From: Synechococcaceae cyanobacterium
Lineage (GTDB): Bacteria; Cyanobacteriota; Cyanobacteriia; PCC-6307; Cyanobiaceae
DNA length: 14,017 bases
NCBI GenBank assembly: GCA_947460085.1
Contig: CANHGA010000027.1
Coordinates: 1-14,017, forward strand
Reading direction: 5' to 3'
Shown: one piece after another, positions 5,358-12,112 of the stretch
Layout: each line of letters starts with the position of its first letter
Numbering within the stretch: position 1 is the first letter of the stretch
The notes under the pieces: model-generated
Told to the model about the DNA's origin: nothing
The model's input: only the letters and a program-made list of their open reading frames with translations
Databases searched by the model: none
Position numbers and translations under genes: made by a program

Positions 5358-6329
5358 CTAATAGAGCCGGCTGAGGACGAAATCCGGCAGGGCGCGCAGG
5401 GCACTGCGGGGCTCCGAGGGGGGAAGCCAAGCCAAGGTTTCGGCAGCCTCATGGGCAAAGCCTTCCGCCATGGCACGGGCCCGGGGGATGGCTTCGCAGC
5501 CCCGCACCAACTCCAGAGCCTGCTCGAGATCACCCGCTTCGCTGAATTCCCGCTCAATCAGGCCGGCCAGGGCAGGCCGCTCTTCCAGGGCAAACAGGGC
5601 CGGGGCCGTGAGATAACCGGAGGCCAGATCACTGGCAGCGGGCTTGCCCAGCTGTTGATCACTCCCGGTGAAATCGAGGATGTCATCCACCACCTGAAAG
5701 GCCAGACCCAACTGGCGGCCAAAGCGGTACAGATCATCGAGTTTCTCGCTCTCCAGGCCACTCAAAACCCCTGCGGCCCGGGTGCTATTGGCGATCAATG
5801 AGGCGGTTTTGCAATAACTTTTTTCGAGATAGGTTTCGAAGCTCTGGCCCGTGTCGTAGCGGAACAACCCCTGGCGAATTTCGCCATCGGCCAAATCCAT
5901 GATCACGCGGGAAAGCAGCTTCACCACGTCGAGGTCATCGAGGTTGGCCAAGTGCCAACTGGCCTGGGCAAACAGGAAATCGCCTGCCAGCACGGCCACC
6001 CTGTGGTTGAAGCGGCTGTGGACGGTATCCACCCCCCGGCGGGTGGCCGCCCCATCCACCACGTCGTCATGGACAAGGGACGCGGTGTGAATCATCTCGG
6101 TGATTTCGGCCAAGCGCCGGTGGCGAGGGCCCAGGTCGCCGTCGGGGGCGATCGCCCTGGAGATCAGCAAGACAATGCCCGGCCGCAGACGCTTGCCACC
6201 GGCGGCAAACAGGTGCTCTGCGGCGGCCTGGAGAATCGGATGACCCGCGCCGATCAGGCTGCGCAGATCGGCCAAGAGGGCGTCTAAATCAGCCTCAACG
6301 GGCTGTAGCAGCTCAGCAACCGTTGCCAC
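5358..6329 (-). CDS. sds: All-trans polyprenyl (solanesyl) diphosphate synthase
   Basis: A protein of 323 aa from GTG 6329. It adds isopentenyl units to an allylic primer to give the long all-trans chain, C45 in cyanobacteria, for the plastoquinone tail. The first aspartate-rich motif is HDDVVD (D88, D89, D92) and the second is VVDDILDF (D215, D216, D219). GGKRLRPGIVLL (44-55) binds IPP, and EKSYCKTASL precedes the second half. Small residues sit just before the first motif (A83, S84), as expected for a long-chain enzyme. The GTG start is supported by a GGAGGT at 6333-6338, by the family-like beginning ATVAELLQPVE, and because any upstream start would run into murI. The gap to the murI stop is 23 bp, so the two are probably co-transcribed. 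Exact chain length is inferred from family and host, not shown. Confidence 0.95.
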   Translation of the reverse strand: MATVAELLQPVEADLDALLADLRSLIGAGHPILQAAAEHLFAAGGKRLRPGIVLLISRAIAPDGDLGPRHRRLAEITEMIHTASLVHDDVVDGAATRRGVDTVHSRFNHRVAVLAGDFLFAQASWHLANLDDLDVVKLLSRVIMDLADGEIRQGLFRYDTGQSFETYLEKSYCKTASLIANSTRAAGVLSGLESEKLDDLYRFGRQLGLAFQVVDDILDFTGSDQQLGKPAASDLASGYLTAPALFALEERPALAGLIEREFSEAGDLEQALELVRGCEAIPRARAMAEGFAHEAAETLAWLPPSEPRSALRALPDFVLSRLY

Positions 6330-6332
6330 AAC

Positions 6333-6338
6333 ACCTCC
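6333..6338 (-). promoter_or_regulatory. Shine-Dalgarno sequence for sds GTG start
   Basis: GGAGGT on the minus strand, three bases before GTG 6329. It is the most complete anti-16S match I saw at any start in the window. The spacing is short, but it decides the start against longer in-frame options that overlap murI. Confidence 0.6.
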
Positions 6339-6352
6339 GCTGTGATCGGATC

Positions 6353-7222
6353 CTAGAAGGCCCGGCCGGCGGACCGCAGGTCCACCTGGTTCACGCTGGG
6401 GCGATGGCCCAGCCACCCACTGGCCCCAGCGGCAAAGGCCTCCGGACAACCGGTGACACAAAGACGGGATCGCTGCTGGGCCGGGATCACGGCATCCAAG
6501 GCCAAATCGGCCTCCGGGGCATCACCCAGGCTGGCCAACAGGGGGCCAAGGCGCTGCACCGCTGCCTCGGCAGGGTCGAGCAGGGTGACCCCAGCCGGGA
6601 GAAGGGAACGGAGCAAGGGCCGCAGCATGGGGTAGTGGGTGCAGCCCAAGACCACGGTGTCCACGCCTGCGGCGATCAACGGCGCCAGGTACTCCTGGGC
6701 GACTTCCCGCAATTCGGGGGCCTCCAGATCACCGGCTTCGATCCAGGGCACGAAGGCTGGACAGCCCACCTCAAGCACCTGGGCCTGGGGCCGACAGGCC
6801 TGGATCGAGCGCCGATAGGCACCGCTCGCCACGGTGGCCGGGGTCGCCAGGACGCCCACCCGATCGCTCTGAATCTGGGCCGCCACACTGTCGATCAAGC
6901 CCACCACGGGCACACCGGCCTCAGCCACCGCCACATCCAGGGCCAGGGCATTGGATGTGTTGCAGGCCATCACCAGGACCCCCACACCCTGGCCCCGCAA
7001 CCAATGCACCACCTCGGCGGCAATGGCGCGGATGTCCTCCACGCTGCGTTGCCCGTAGGGCACCCGGGCCGTATCGCCCAAATAGAGGCAGCGGGTATGG
7101 GGATAGGCCTCGTGCACGCGACGCAGCACGGTGAGGCCCCCCAGGCCGCTATCGAACAGGCCCACCAGCAGGGTGCCTGGGGGATGGGGGATGGCTGGGC
7201 TCTGGCCCTCTGGGGTTGCCAT
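6353..7222 (-). CDS. murI: Glutamate racemase
   Basis: A protein of 289 aa from ATG 7222. It interconverts L- and D-glutamate in the cytosol to supply D-Glu for the peptidoglycan stem peptide, by a cofactor-independent two-base mechanism. Motifs: GLFDSGLGGLTVLR (residues 21-34, with D24), YLGDTARVPYG (47-57), ACNTSNAL with catalytic Cys87, and VVLGCTHYPML with catalytic Cys194. All are intact and the length is normal for the family apart from a proline-rich N-terminus of about 15 residues. The ATG overlaps the stop of the upstream amidase as TGATG on the minus strand, indicating translational coupling of two cell-wall genes. A GTG one codon earlier is possible but lacks that neat overlap. Confidence 0.97.
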   Translation of the reverse strand: MATPEGQSPAIPHPPGTLLVGLFDSGLGGLTVLRRVHEAYPHTRCLYLGDTARVPYGQRSVEDIRAIAAEVVHWLRGQGVGVLVMACNTSNALALDVAVAEAGVPVVGLIDSVAAQIQSDRVGVLATPATVASGAYRRSIQACRPQAQVLEVGCPAFVPWIEAGDLEAPELREVAQEYLAPLIAAGVDTVVLGCTHYPMLRPLLRSLLPAGVTLLDPAEAAVQRLGPLLASLGDAPEADLALDAVIPAQQRSRLCVTGCPEAFAAGASGWLGHRPSVNQVDLRSAGRAF

Positions 7223-8415
7223 CACTGGGCCTGAAGAAAATTGAGGATGCCCGTCGCCAGGGCCAGGGCCATCCGCCGCCGGTACGGCGCATCGGCCAGC
7301 CGGGGGGCATCGAGGGCACCGGTGACAAATCCCATTTCCACCAGGGTTGAAGGCATCACCGTGCGGCGAATCACGAAAAACCGGGCAGGCTTAACACCCC
7401 GATCGGGGCTCCCGGGCGAAATCGAGAGCATTTGTTGCTGCAGCGCAGCGGCCAGATTTCGCGATGGGCGGCCAGCCTCCTGCAAATAGAAGGATTCGAT
7501 GCCATTCACATCGGGGCGATACAGGCTGAGGGCGTTGGCATGCACGCTCACAAAGGCATCGGCCCGGCTGCTATTCGCCAGGGCGACCCGGGGCGGCAAA
7601 TCCACATCAACCTCCGTGGTGCGCGTCATCAGCACCTGCACACCCCGGGCCTGAAGCAGCCGCGCCACCTGCAAGCAAACATCGAGAACCACATCGGTTT
7701 CCCGCAGACCCCCAATCCCCACGGCCCCTGGATCAGGTCCGCCATGGCCGGGATCAATCACCACCTTGTAGCGGCCAACTGGCACCACCGGCAGGCCGCT
7801 CGGCGACAGGGGCGCCGAGGACGTCGGATACGAGGTACTTGGAAACAGGGTTCCAGTGATCACCTGGGGCTCCAGCCGCGGGATCAGCCCAGTGGGCGCA
7901 TCAAAGTCGCCCTCCCCCAGGACCAGGACTGGTTCATTACCTGAACCAGTGCCTGGGCCAGTGCCGAAGACCCTGCCGAAGCTCTTGGCGAGGCTCTTGA
8001 ACTCCATCCGCCAGCGATCCCGGGATGTGCCCACGAGCCGAAGCTCCTGGGGGTCCAATTCGGTGCCTGGGGCAAATTCGACCACCAGCCGGGTGGTGTC
8101 GGACGTCGGCCGACCAATGCGAACTTCCCGCACCGGTGAGGTACCAGCCAGGCTGCGGGTTCGGGAGGGTTGCCCCGGAAAATCCACCCACACCTTCGGG
8201 CCTTGGCCGGCGGATCCGGCCTGCAGGTAGGCCTTCAGCTGCACATCGGGGATCGTTTTGAGCTCGAGGCCCTGGCGGCTCAAACGCCAGGCCACCAAAC
8301 TCGATGCCCAGCCTGGCTGCCCGCCAACCACGCCAAGAAGCAGCAGTGGCGCCAACAGGAGACGCGCCAGAGGGAGCCTTTGGCCCAGCCTGGCAAGCGG
8401 GGGCAACGGGCGCAT
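7222..8415 (-). CDS. N-acetylmuramoyl-L-alanine amidase with AMIN domain (AmiC-like)
   Basis: A protein of 397 aa from ATG 8415. Residues 1-38 form a signal peptide: an Arg-containing n-region, a Leu-rich core (LARLLLAPLLLLGVV) and cleavage probably after GWA. Residues about 40-140 match the beta-rich AMIN domain that targets peptidoglycan or the division site. A Gly/Thr/Ser/Pro linker follows (150-215), then an Amidase_3 catalytic domain: VVIDPGHGG (H224), GGLRETD (E239), SVHANA (H292) and VEMGF (E360). These are the zinc ligands and the catalytic glutamate. It should cleave the bond between MurNAc and L-Ala in the periplasm during cell separation. The start lies 7 bp after the nitrilase stop and the stop overlaps murI. 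A longer frame up to 8496 lies inside the nitrilase gene and would bury the signal peptide, so I reject it. Confidence 0.94.
   Translation of the reverse strand: MRPLPPLARLGQRLPLARLLLAPLLLLGVVGGQPGWASSLVAWRLSRQGLELKTIPDVQLKAYLQAGSAGQGPKVWVDFPGQPSRTRSLAGTSPVREVRIGRPTSDTTRLVVEFAPGTELDPQELRLVGTSRDRWRMEFKSLAKSFGRVFGTGPGTGSGNEPVLVLGEGDFDAPTGLIPRLEPQVITGTLFPSTSYPTSSAPLSPSGLPVVPVGRYKVVIDPGHGGPDPGAVGIGGLRETDVVLDVCLQVARLLQARGVQVLMTRTTEVDVDLPPRVALANSSRADAFVSVHANALSLYRPDVNGIESFYLQEAGRPSRNLAAALQQQMLSISPGSPDRGVKPARFFVIRRTVMPSTLVEMGFVTGALDAPRLADAPYRRRMALALATGILNFLQAQ
7928..7950. repeat. Perfect 9-bp inverted repeat inside the amidase linker
   Basis: ACTGGTTCA (7928-7936) and TGAACCAGT (7942-7950) are exact complements with a 5-base loop. 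On the coding strand the segment encodes the linker residues around TGSGNEPV. It is AT-richer than its surroundings and uses codons such as GGT, TCA, AAT and GAA that look uncommon beside the GC-ending codons nearby. It may be an mRNA hairpin or a protein-binding site; a chance fold is possible. Confidence 0.5.
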
Positions 8416-8422
8416 CAACAGC

Positions 8423-9241
8423 TTAGAACAGCACGGGCCGGCGGTGCTTGAGGCTGGGCATCTGGGCGCGAACGCGATCCGCATGGCCCGGGTCAACGGG
8501 GGCTACGGCCAAGCCAACAGCCACCCCGGCATCGGCTAGCACCGTTCCCCAGGGATCGATCACCAGGGCATGGCCATGGCTCTGGCGCCGGCCGTAATGG
8601 AGGCCGGTCTGGGCCGGTGCCACCACGTAGGCAGTGTTCTCCACCGCCCGGGCCTGGAGCAGCACCTGCCAGTGGTCCTTGCCGGTGAACGCCGTGAAGG
8701 CGGCGGGCACCATCAGCACATCCACGCCCTGGGCTGCCAGGTGGCGGTAGAGCTCGGGGAAGCGCACGTCGTAGCAAATGGAGAGGCCGATCCGGCCAAG
8801 CCCCGGCACATCCACCACGGGGGGCAAGGCATCCCCGGGCTTCACCGTGGCCGACTCCCGATAGGTATTGCCATCGGGCAAGTCCACATCAAAGAGGTGG
8901 ATCTTGTCGTACTGGGCCAAAACCTGACCCTCATGGCTCACCAGTTCGGCCCGGTTGTAGGTCTGGCCTGGGCCCGCAGGCACGGGGAAGCCGCCCCCTA
9001 GCAAGGTCACCTGATAGCGGCGGGCCATCGTGACCAAGAAGCGGCTGCATTGTTCGGCCAGCCCTGGCGCGAGCTCGAGGCGCTGGGCGTCCTCGCCCAT
9101 GAAGGCGAAGTTTTCGGGCAGGCCCACCAACTCGGCCCCCCGGCGGGCCGCCAGTTCAATTTGCTCCTCGGCGGCGGCGAAGTTCGCATCGGGATTGGAG
9201 GTGCTGGTGAGCTGCACCGCTGCTGCCAAAAAACTGCCCAC
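8423..9241 (-). CDS. Carbon-nitrogen hydrolase, Nit1/Nit2-like (omega-amidase or deaminated-glutathione amidase type)
   Basis: A protein of 272 aa from GTG 9241. The nitrilase-fold triad is complete: Glu43 in GLPENFAF, Lys113 in YDKIHLFDVD and Cys156 in LSICYDVRFPE. GKDHWQVLLQARAVENTAYV and SHGHALVIDPWGTV are characteristic of the Nit branch, whose members hydrolyse deaminated glutathione or alpha-ketoglutaramate-type amides (metabolite repair) rather than nitriles. No signal peptide is present, so it is cytosolic. The exact substrate cannot be fixed from sequence. GTG is the only start that keeps the FLAAAVQLTS beta-strand at the N-terminus. The gene lies 40 bp after comB and 7 bp before the amidase in a single minus-strand run. 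Confidence 0.92.
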   Translation of the reverse strand: MGSFLAAAVQLTSTSNPDANFAAAEEQIELAARRGAELVGLPENFAFMGEDAQRLELAPGLAEQCSRFLVTMARRYQVTLLGGGFPVPAGPGQTYNRAELVSHEGQVLAQYDKIHLFDVDLPDGNTYRESATVKPGDALPPVVDVPGLGRIGLSICYDVRFPELYRHLAAQGVDVLMVPAAFTAFTGKDHWQVLLQARAVENTAYVVAPAQTGLHYGRRQSHGHALVIDPWGTVLADAGVAVGLAVAPVDPGHADRVRAQMPSLKHRRPVLF

Positions 9242-9281
9242 CGCAACCCCAAAACCGTTGGCTTAACTGTAAGGGAACTGC

Positions 9282-10049
9282 CTAGCTGGCCTTCAACACG
9301 CCTGGCTCGGCCTGGAAGGGCACGATCGCCAGGGTGTCGACGGCGGCGCAGCAGGCAAAATCCGCATCGTGGTTGCCAATGCCCATCAGCCGCTGGCCAT
9401 GGCTGGCGGCGCGCAGGCAGCCTTCGGTGTCGTTGGCCCACTGGTGCCAAACCGCTAACGCCACATACATCTCATCGTTGGCGATGCGGGCCGGCCTTTG
9501 GGTTGCAGTTCCAATAGCAAGCAAGCCATCGGCCACGGCACCGGCCGCCAGGCTGTCTTCGAGGGAATAGTCGCCTTCCCAACCACTGCCCACGATCCAT
9601 ACCCTTTCGCAGCCCTTCTCCCAAAGCCGACGGGCCACGGCACTGCGATTGGGCAGGCAGGCGGTGAGCAGCAACGGCACGGCTTTCACCGCTGCCAAGG
9701 ATCGGGTGCCGTTGGTGGTGCTCATGAAAATCCGCTTGCCAGCAACCAACTCAGGCGTGATCACCACAGGTGAATTGCCCAGGTCGTAGCCATCAATGCG
9801 CTTGCCCCCGCGCTCACCAGCCCGCAACCGGACTGGCTCAGGCCAAGCACTTGCCGCGGCTTCGAGTTTGGAAAGATCGGCAAAAGCCTCAACGGCCTCA
9901 GCCCCTTGCTCCAGGGAAAAGGCAATGGTGGTGGTGGCCCGCAGCACGTCAATCACGACCGCCGCATCGGGGCCACCCTCAGCAGGGGGCAGCACCTGGG
10001 GCACCGTTTCTGACGTGGCGAAGTAGGAGATCTGCACGGGCGCAGCCAT
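9282..10049 (-). CDS. comB: ComB family protein, probable 2-phosphosulfolactate phosphatase
   Basis: A protein of 255 aa from ATG 10049. ComB in methanogens removes phosphate from 2-phosphosulfolactate in coenzyme M synthesis, with magnesium. Family segments: VVIDVLRATTTIAF (31-44), RAGERGGKRIDGYDLGNSP (76-94), FMSTTNGTRSL (108-118), GSGWEGDYSLEDSLAAGA (154-171), and HDADFACCAAVDTLAIVPF near the end. Many cyanobacteria carry this gene although they are not known to make coenzyme M, so the true substrate may be a different phosphoester, or sulfolactate may be the end product. No ComA-like synthase is in the window. A GTG at 10076 would add nine residues and leave only 12 bp to ubiD. It is the first gene of the minus-strand run and is divergent from ubiD. 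Confidence 0.9.
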   Translation of the reverse strand: MAAPVQISYFATSETVPQVLPPAEGGPDAAVVIDVLRATTTIAFSLEQGAEAVEAFADLSKLEAAASAWPEPVRLRAGERGGKRIDGYDLGNSPVVITPELVAGKRIFMSTTNGTRSLAAVKAVPLLLTACLPNRSAVARRLWEKGCERVWIVGSGWEGDYSLEDSLAAGAVADGLLAIGTATQRPARIANDEMYVALAVWHQWANDTEGCLRAASHGQRLMGIGNHDADFACCAAVDTLAIVPFQAEPGVLKAS

Positions 10050-10088
10050 GGGAGGGTGCGCCACAGTAGGAACCACTGATCAACCCTG
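10050..10088. promoter_or_regulatory. 39-bp divergent spacer between comB and ubiD
   Basis: Only 39 bp separate the two divergent ATGs, which is not enough for two independent non-overlapping promoters with 5' leaders. Either the promoters overlap, or each lies inside the opposite coding region, or one transcript is leaderless. I see no convincing -10 hexamer. Confidence 0.4.
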
Positions 10089-11678
10089 ATGCCAGCCCCG
10101 GCGATCCCCCAGCGCAGCCGCCGTGATTTGCGGGGCTTCATTGCGCTCCTGGAGGCCCGGGGCCAACTGCGCCGCATCACTGCGCCGGTGGATCCCGATC
10201 TGGAGCTGGCGGCGATCGCCGACCGGGTGCTTGCCATGGGCGGCCCGGCCCTGTTGTTTGAGAACGTGATCGGCAGCCCGATGCCGGTGGCGGTCAACCT
10301 GCTGGGCACCGTGGAGCGGGTGCTCTGGAGCATGGGCATGGAAGAGCCCCAGGAGCTCGAAACCCTTGGCGAGCGGCTGGCCCTGCTGCAGCAACCGCGC
10401 CCGCCCAAGGGCCTCAAGGAGGTAACGCGCTTTGGCAGTGTCCTGTTTGACCTGCTCAAGGCCCGGCCAGACCTGGACCTCACCCCCCCCTGTCACCAGG
10501 AGGTGTTCAAAGGGGACCAGGTGAATCTCGATGCCCTACCGCTGCTGCGGCCCTGGCCAGGGGATGCGGGCCGGGTGGTCACCTTGGGGCTGGTGATCAC
10601 CAAAGACCCTGAAACCGGGGTGCCCAATGTGGGCGTCTACCGCCTGCAGAGGCAATCGATCAACACCATGACCGTGCACTGGCTGAGTGTGCGGGGTGGG
10701 GCCAGGCACCTGCGCAAGGCCGCCGAGATGGGCAAAAAGCTGGAGGTAGCCGTGGCCATCGGCGTTCACCCCCTGCTGGTGATGGCAGCCGCCACTCCCA
10801 TCCCGGTGCAATTGAGCGAATGGCTGTTTGCCGGGCTCTATGCCGGCGAAGGGGTGCGGTTGGCCAAGTGCAAAACCGTGAACCTGGAAGTGCCGTCCCA
10901 CAGCGAAGTGGTGCTTGAGGGCACGATCACCCCGGGCGAGGAACTGCCGGATGGTCCCTGCGGCGACCACATGGGCTTTTACGGCGGAGAAGAGGCGTCG
11001 CCCCTGGTGCGCTTCCACTGCGTAACCCAGCGGCGCAATCCGGTTTTCCTCACCACCTTCAGCGGCCGGCCCCCCAAGGAAGAGGCGATGCTGGCGATCG
11101 CCCTGAACCGGATCTACACGCCGATCCTGCGCCAGCAGATCCCGGAAATCGTCGACTTTTTTCTGCCCATGGAGGGGCTGAGTTACAAGCTGGCCGTGAT
11201 CGCCATCGACAAGGCCTACCCCGGCCAGGCCAAGCGGGCTGCCATGGCCTTTTGGAGTGCCCTGCCCCAATTCACCTACACCAAGTTTGTGGTGGTGGTG
11301 GACAAGAGCATCAACATCCGCGATCCCCGCCAGGTGATCTGGGCCATCAGCGCCCAGGTGGATCCCCAACGGGATTTGTTTGTGCTGGAAGACACCCCCT
11401 TCGATTCCCTCGATTTCGCCAGTGAGCGCTTGGGCCTCGGGGGCCGGCTCGCCATTGATGCCACCACCAAAGTGGGCCCAGAGAAACGCCATGAGTGGGG
11501 CGAGGCCCTCGGCCGTCCAGCGGCCCTGGAAGAGCGGATCGATCAGCGCTGGGCCGAACTGGGCCTGGCGGACCTCGGCATGGGGGAACCGGATCCCACC
11601 CTGTTTGGCTACACCCTGGAGCACGTGCTGGAGCGGCTGGCCACCGCTGCCCCCATACAGCCCAGCGCCAAGGGGTGA
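10089..11678 (+). CDS. ubiD: UbiD family prenylated-flavin-dependent decarboxylase (plastoquinone ring)
   Basis: A protein of 529 aa from ATG 10089. UbiD enzymes decarboxylate aromatic or unsaturated acids using prenyl-FMN made by UbiX. The cofactor region PNVGVYRLQRQS (179-190) has the N...YR..Q pattern, with R185 as the likely active-site arginine, followed by TVHW (195-198). SEW (243-245) carries the metal/phosphate-binding Glu244, SEVVLEG (272-278) has conserved glutamates, and GPCGDHMGFYGG (289-300) is typical. In cyanobacteria the homologue has been implicated in decarboxylating the prenylated 4-hydroxybenzoate precursor of plastoquinone. The presence of sds in the same neighbourhood fits, though that substrate is inferred here. 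No UbiX is visible in the window. The stop TGA (11676-11678) overlaps the ATG of the Rrf2 gene. Confidence 0.95.
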   Translation: MPAPAIPQRSRRDLRGFIALLEARGQLRRITAPVDPDLELAAIADRVLAMGGPALLFENVIGSPMPVAVNLLGTVERVLWSMGMEEPQELETLGERLALLQQPRPPKGLKEVTRFGSVLFDLLKARPDLDLTPPCHQEVFKGDQVNLDALPLLRPWPGDAGRVVTLGLVITKDPETGVPNVGVYRLQRQSINTMTVHWLSVRGGARHLRKAAEMGKKLEVAVAIGVHPLLVMAAATPIPVQLSEWLFAGLYAGEGVRLAKCKTVNLEVPSHSEVVLEGTITPGEELPDGPCGDHMGFYGGEEASPLVRFHCVTQRRNPVFLTTFSGRPPKEEAMLAIALNRIYTPILRQQIPEIVDFFLPMEGLSYKLAVIAIDKAYPGQAKRAAMAFWSALPQFTYTKFVVVVDKSINIRDPRQVIWAISAQVDPQRDLFVLEDTPFDSLDFASERLGLGGRLAIDATTKVGPEKRHEWGEALGRPAALEERIDQRWAELGLADLGMGEPDPTLFGYTLEHVLERLATAAPIQPSAKG

Positions 11679-12112
11679 TGCTGAGAAAAAGCGGGATCGA
11701 TGCCCTCAAGGCCCTCCTGGAGCTGGCCCTGGCCCCGGAAGCCTGGCGCTCCACCAAGGAGTTGGCCCAAGCCCAAGACCTCCCGGCTCCGATGCTCGAG
11801 CAACTGCTCCTGCGGCTGCGGCGGGCCGGCCTGATCGAAGCGCGCCGGGGCCGCCAGGGGGGCTATCGACTCAGCAGGGCCGCCGCCCTGATCCCCATTG
11901 CCGCGGTGCTCGAAGCGGCCCGGCTGCCCGAAACCCAGCCGCCAGCCAGGCAAGAGGAGTCCCCCGCCGATCTGGTCACCCGCGCCCTGGAGCAGCAGCT
12001 GCAACGCAGCATCAACCGCACCCTCGAGCAGATGAGCCTGGAAGAACTCCTGTTTGATTGGCGCAGCGCCAAGGCCAGCCAGGACGACGACGGGGGCCTA
12101 CTGATCGGGTAG
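11678..12112 (+). CDS. Rrf2 family transcriptional regulator lacking cluster-binding cysteines
   Basis: A protein of 144 aa starting at the ATG that overlaps the ubiD stop (TGATG). Residues about 1-75 form a winged helix: STKELAQAQDLPAPMLEQLLLRL is the recognition segment, and RRAGLIEARRGRQGGYRLSR is the Rrf2 wing, with the diagnostic RGxxGGYRL. IscR/NsrR-type members bind an iron-sulfur cluster through three cysteines in the C-terminal half. This protein has no cysteine at all, so it must sense something else or act without a cofactor. The C-terminal half (LEQQLQRSINRTLEQMSLEELLFDW) is the usual dimerisation helix and tail. Its stop TAG shares its last base with the likely GTG start of aroA. 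Position between ubiD and aroA suggests autoregulation of this run or control of the nearby divergent comB run, which is inference. Confidence 0.88.
   Translation: MLRKSGIDALKALLELALAPEAWRSTKELAQAQDLPAPMLEQLLLRLRRAGLIEARRGRQGGYRLSRAAALIPIAAVLEAARLPETQPPARQEESPADLVTRALEQQLQRSINRTLEQMSLEELLFDWRSAKASQDDDGGLLIG

Noticed and set aside
6330..6461. Longer sds start within murI
   Set aside because: The extra residues are murI antisense-frame sequence; GTG 6329 has a Shine-Dalgarno and the family N-terminus.
6323..7234. Plus-strand open frame of 303 codons opposite murI
   Set aside because: Antisense to MurI with both catalytic cysteines intact; His/Gly/Gln-rich with no motif.
8416..8496. Longer amidase start within the nitrilase gene
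   Set aside because: It would place 27 residues before the evident signal peptide and overlap the upstream gene.
10536..11624. Minus-strand open frame of 362 codons opposite ubiD
   Set aside because: Fully inside a well-conserved UbiD; no recognisable domain, and Gly/His/Gln-rich antisense composition.
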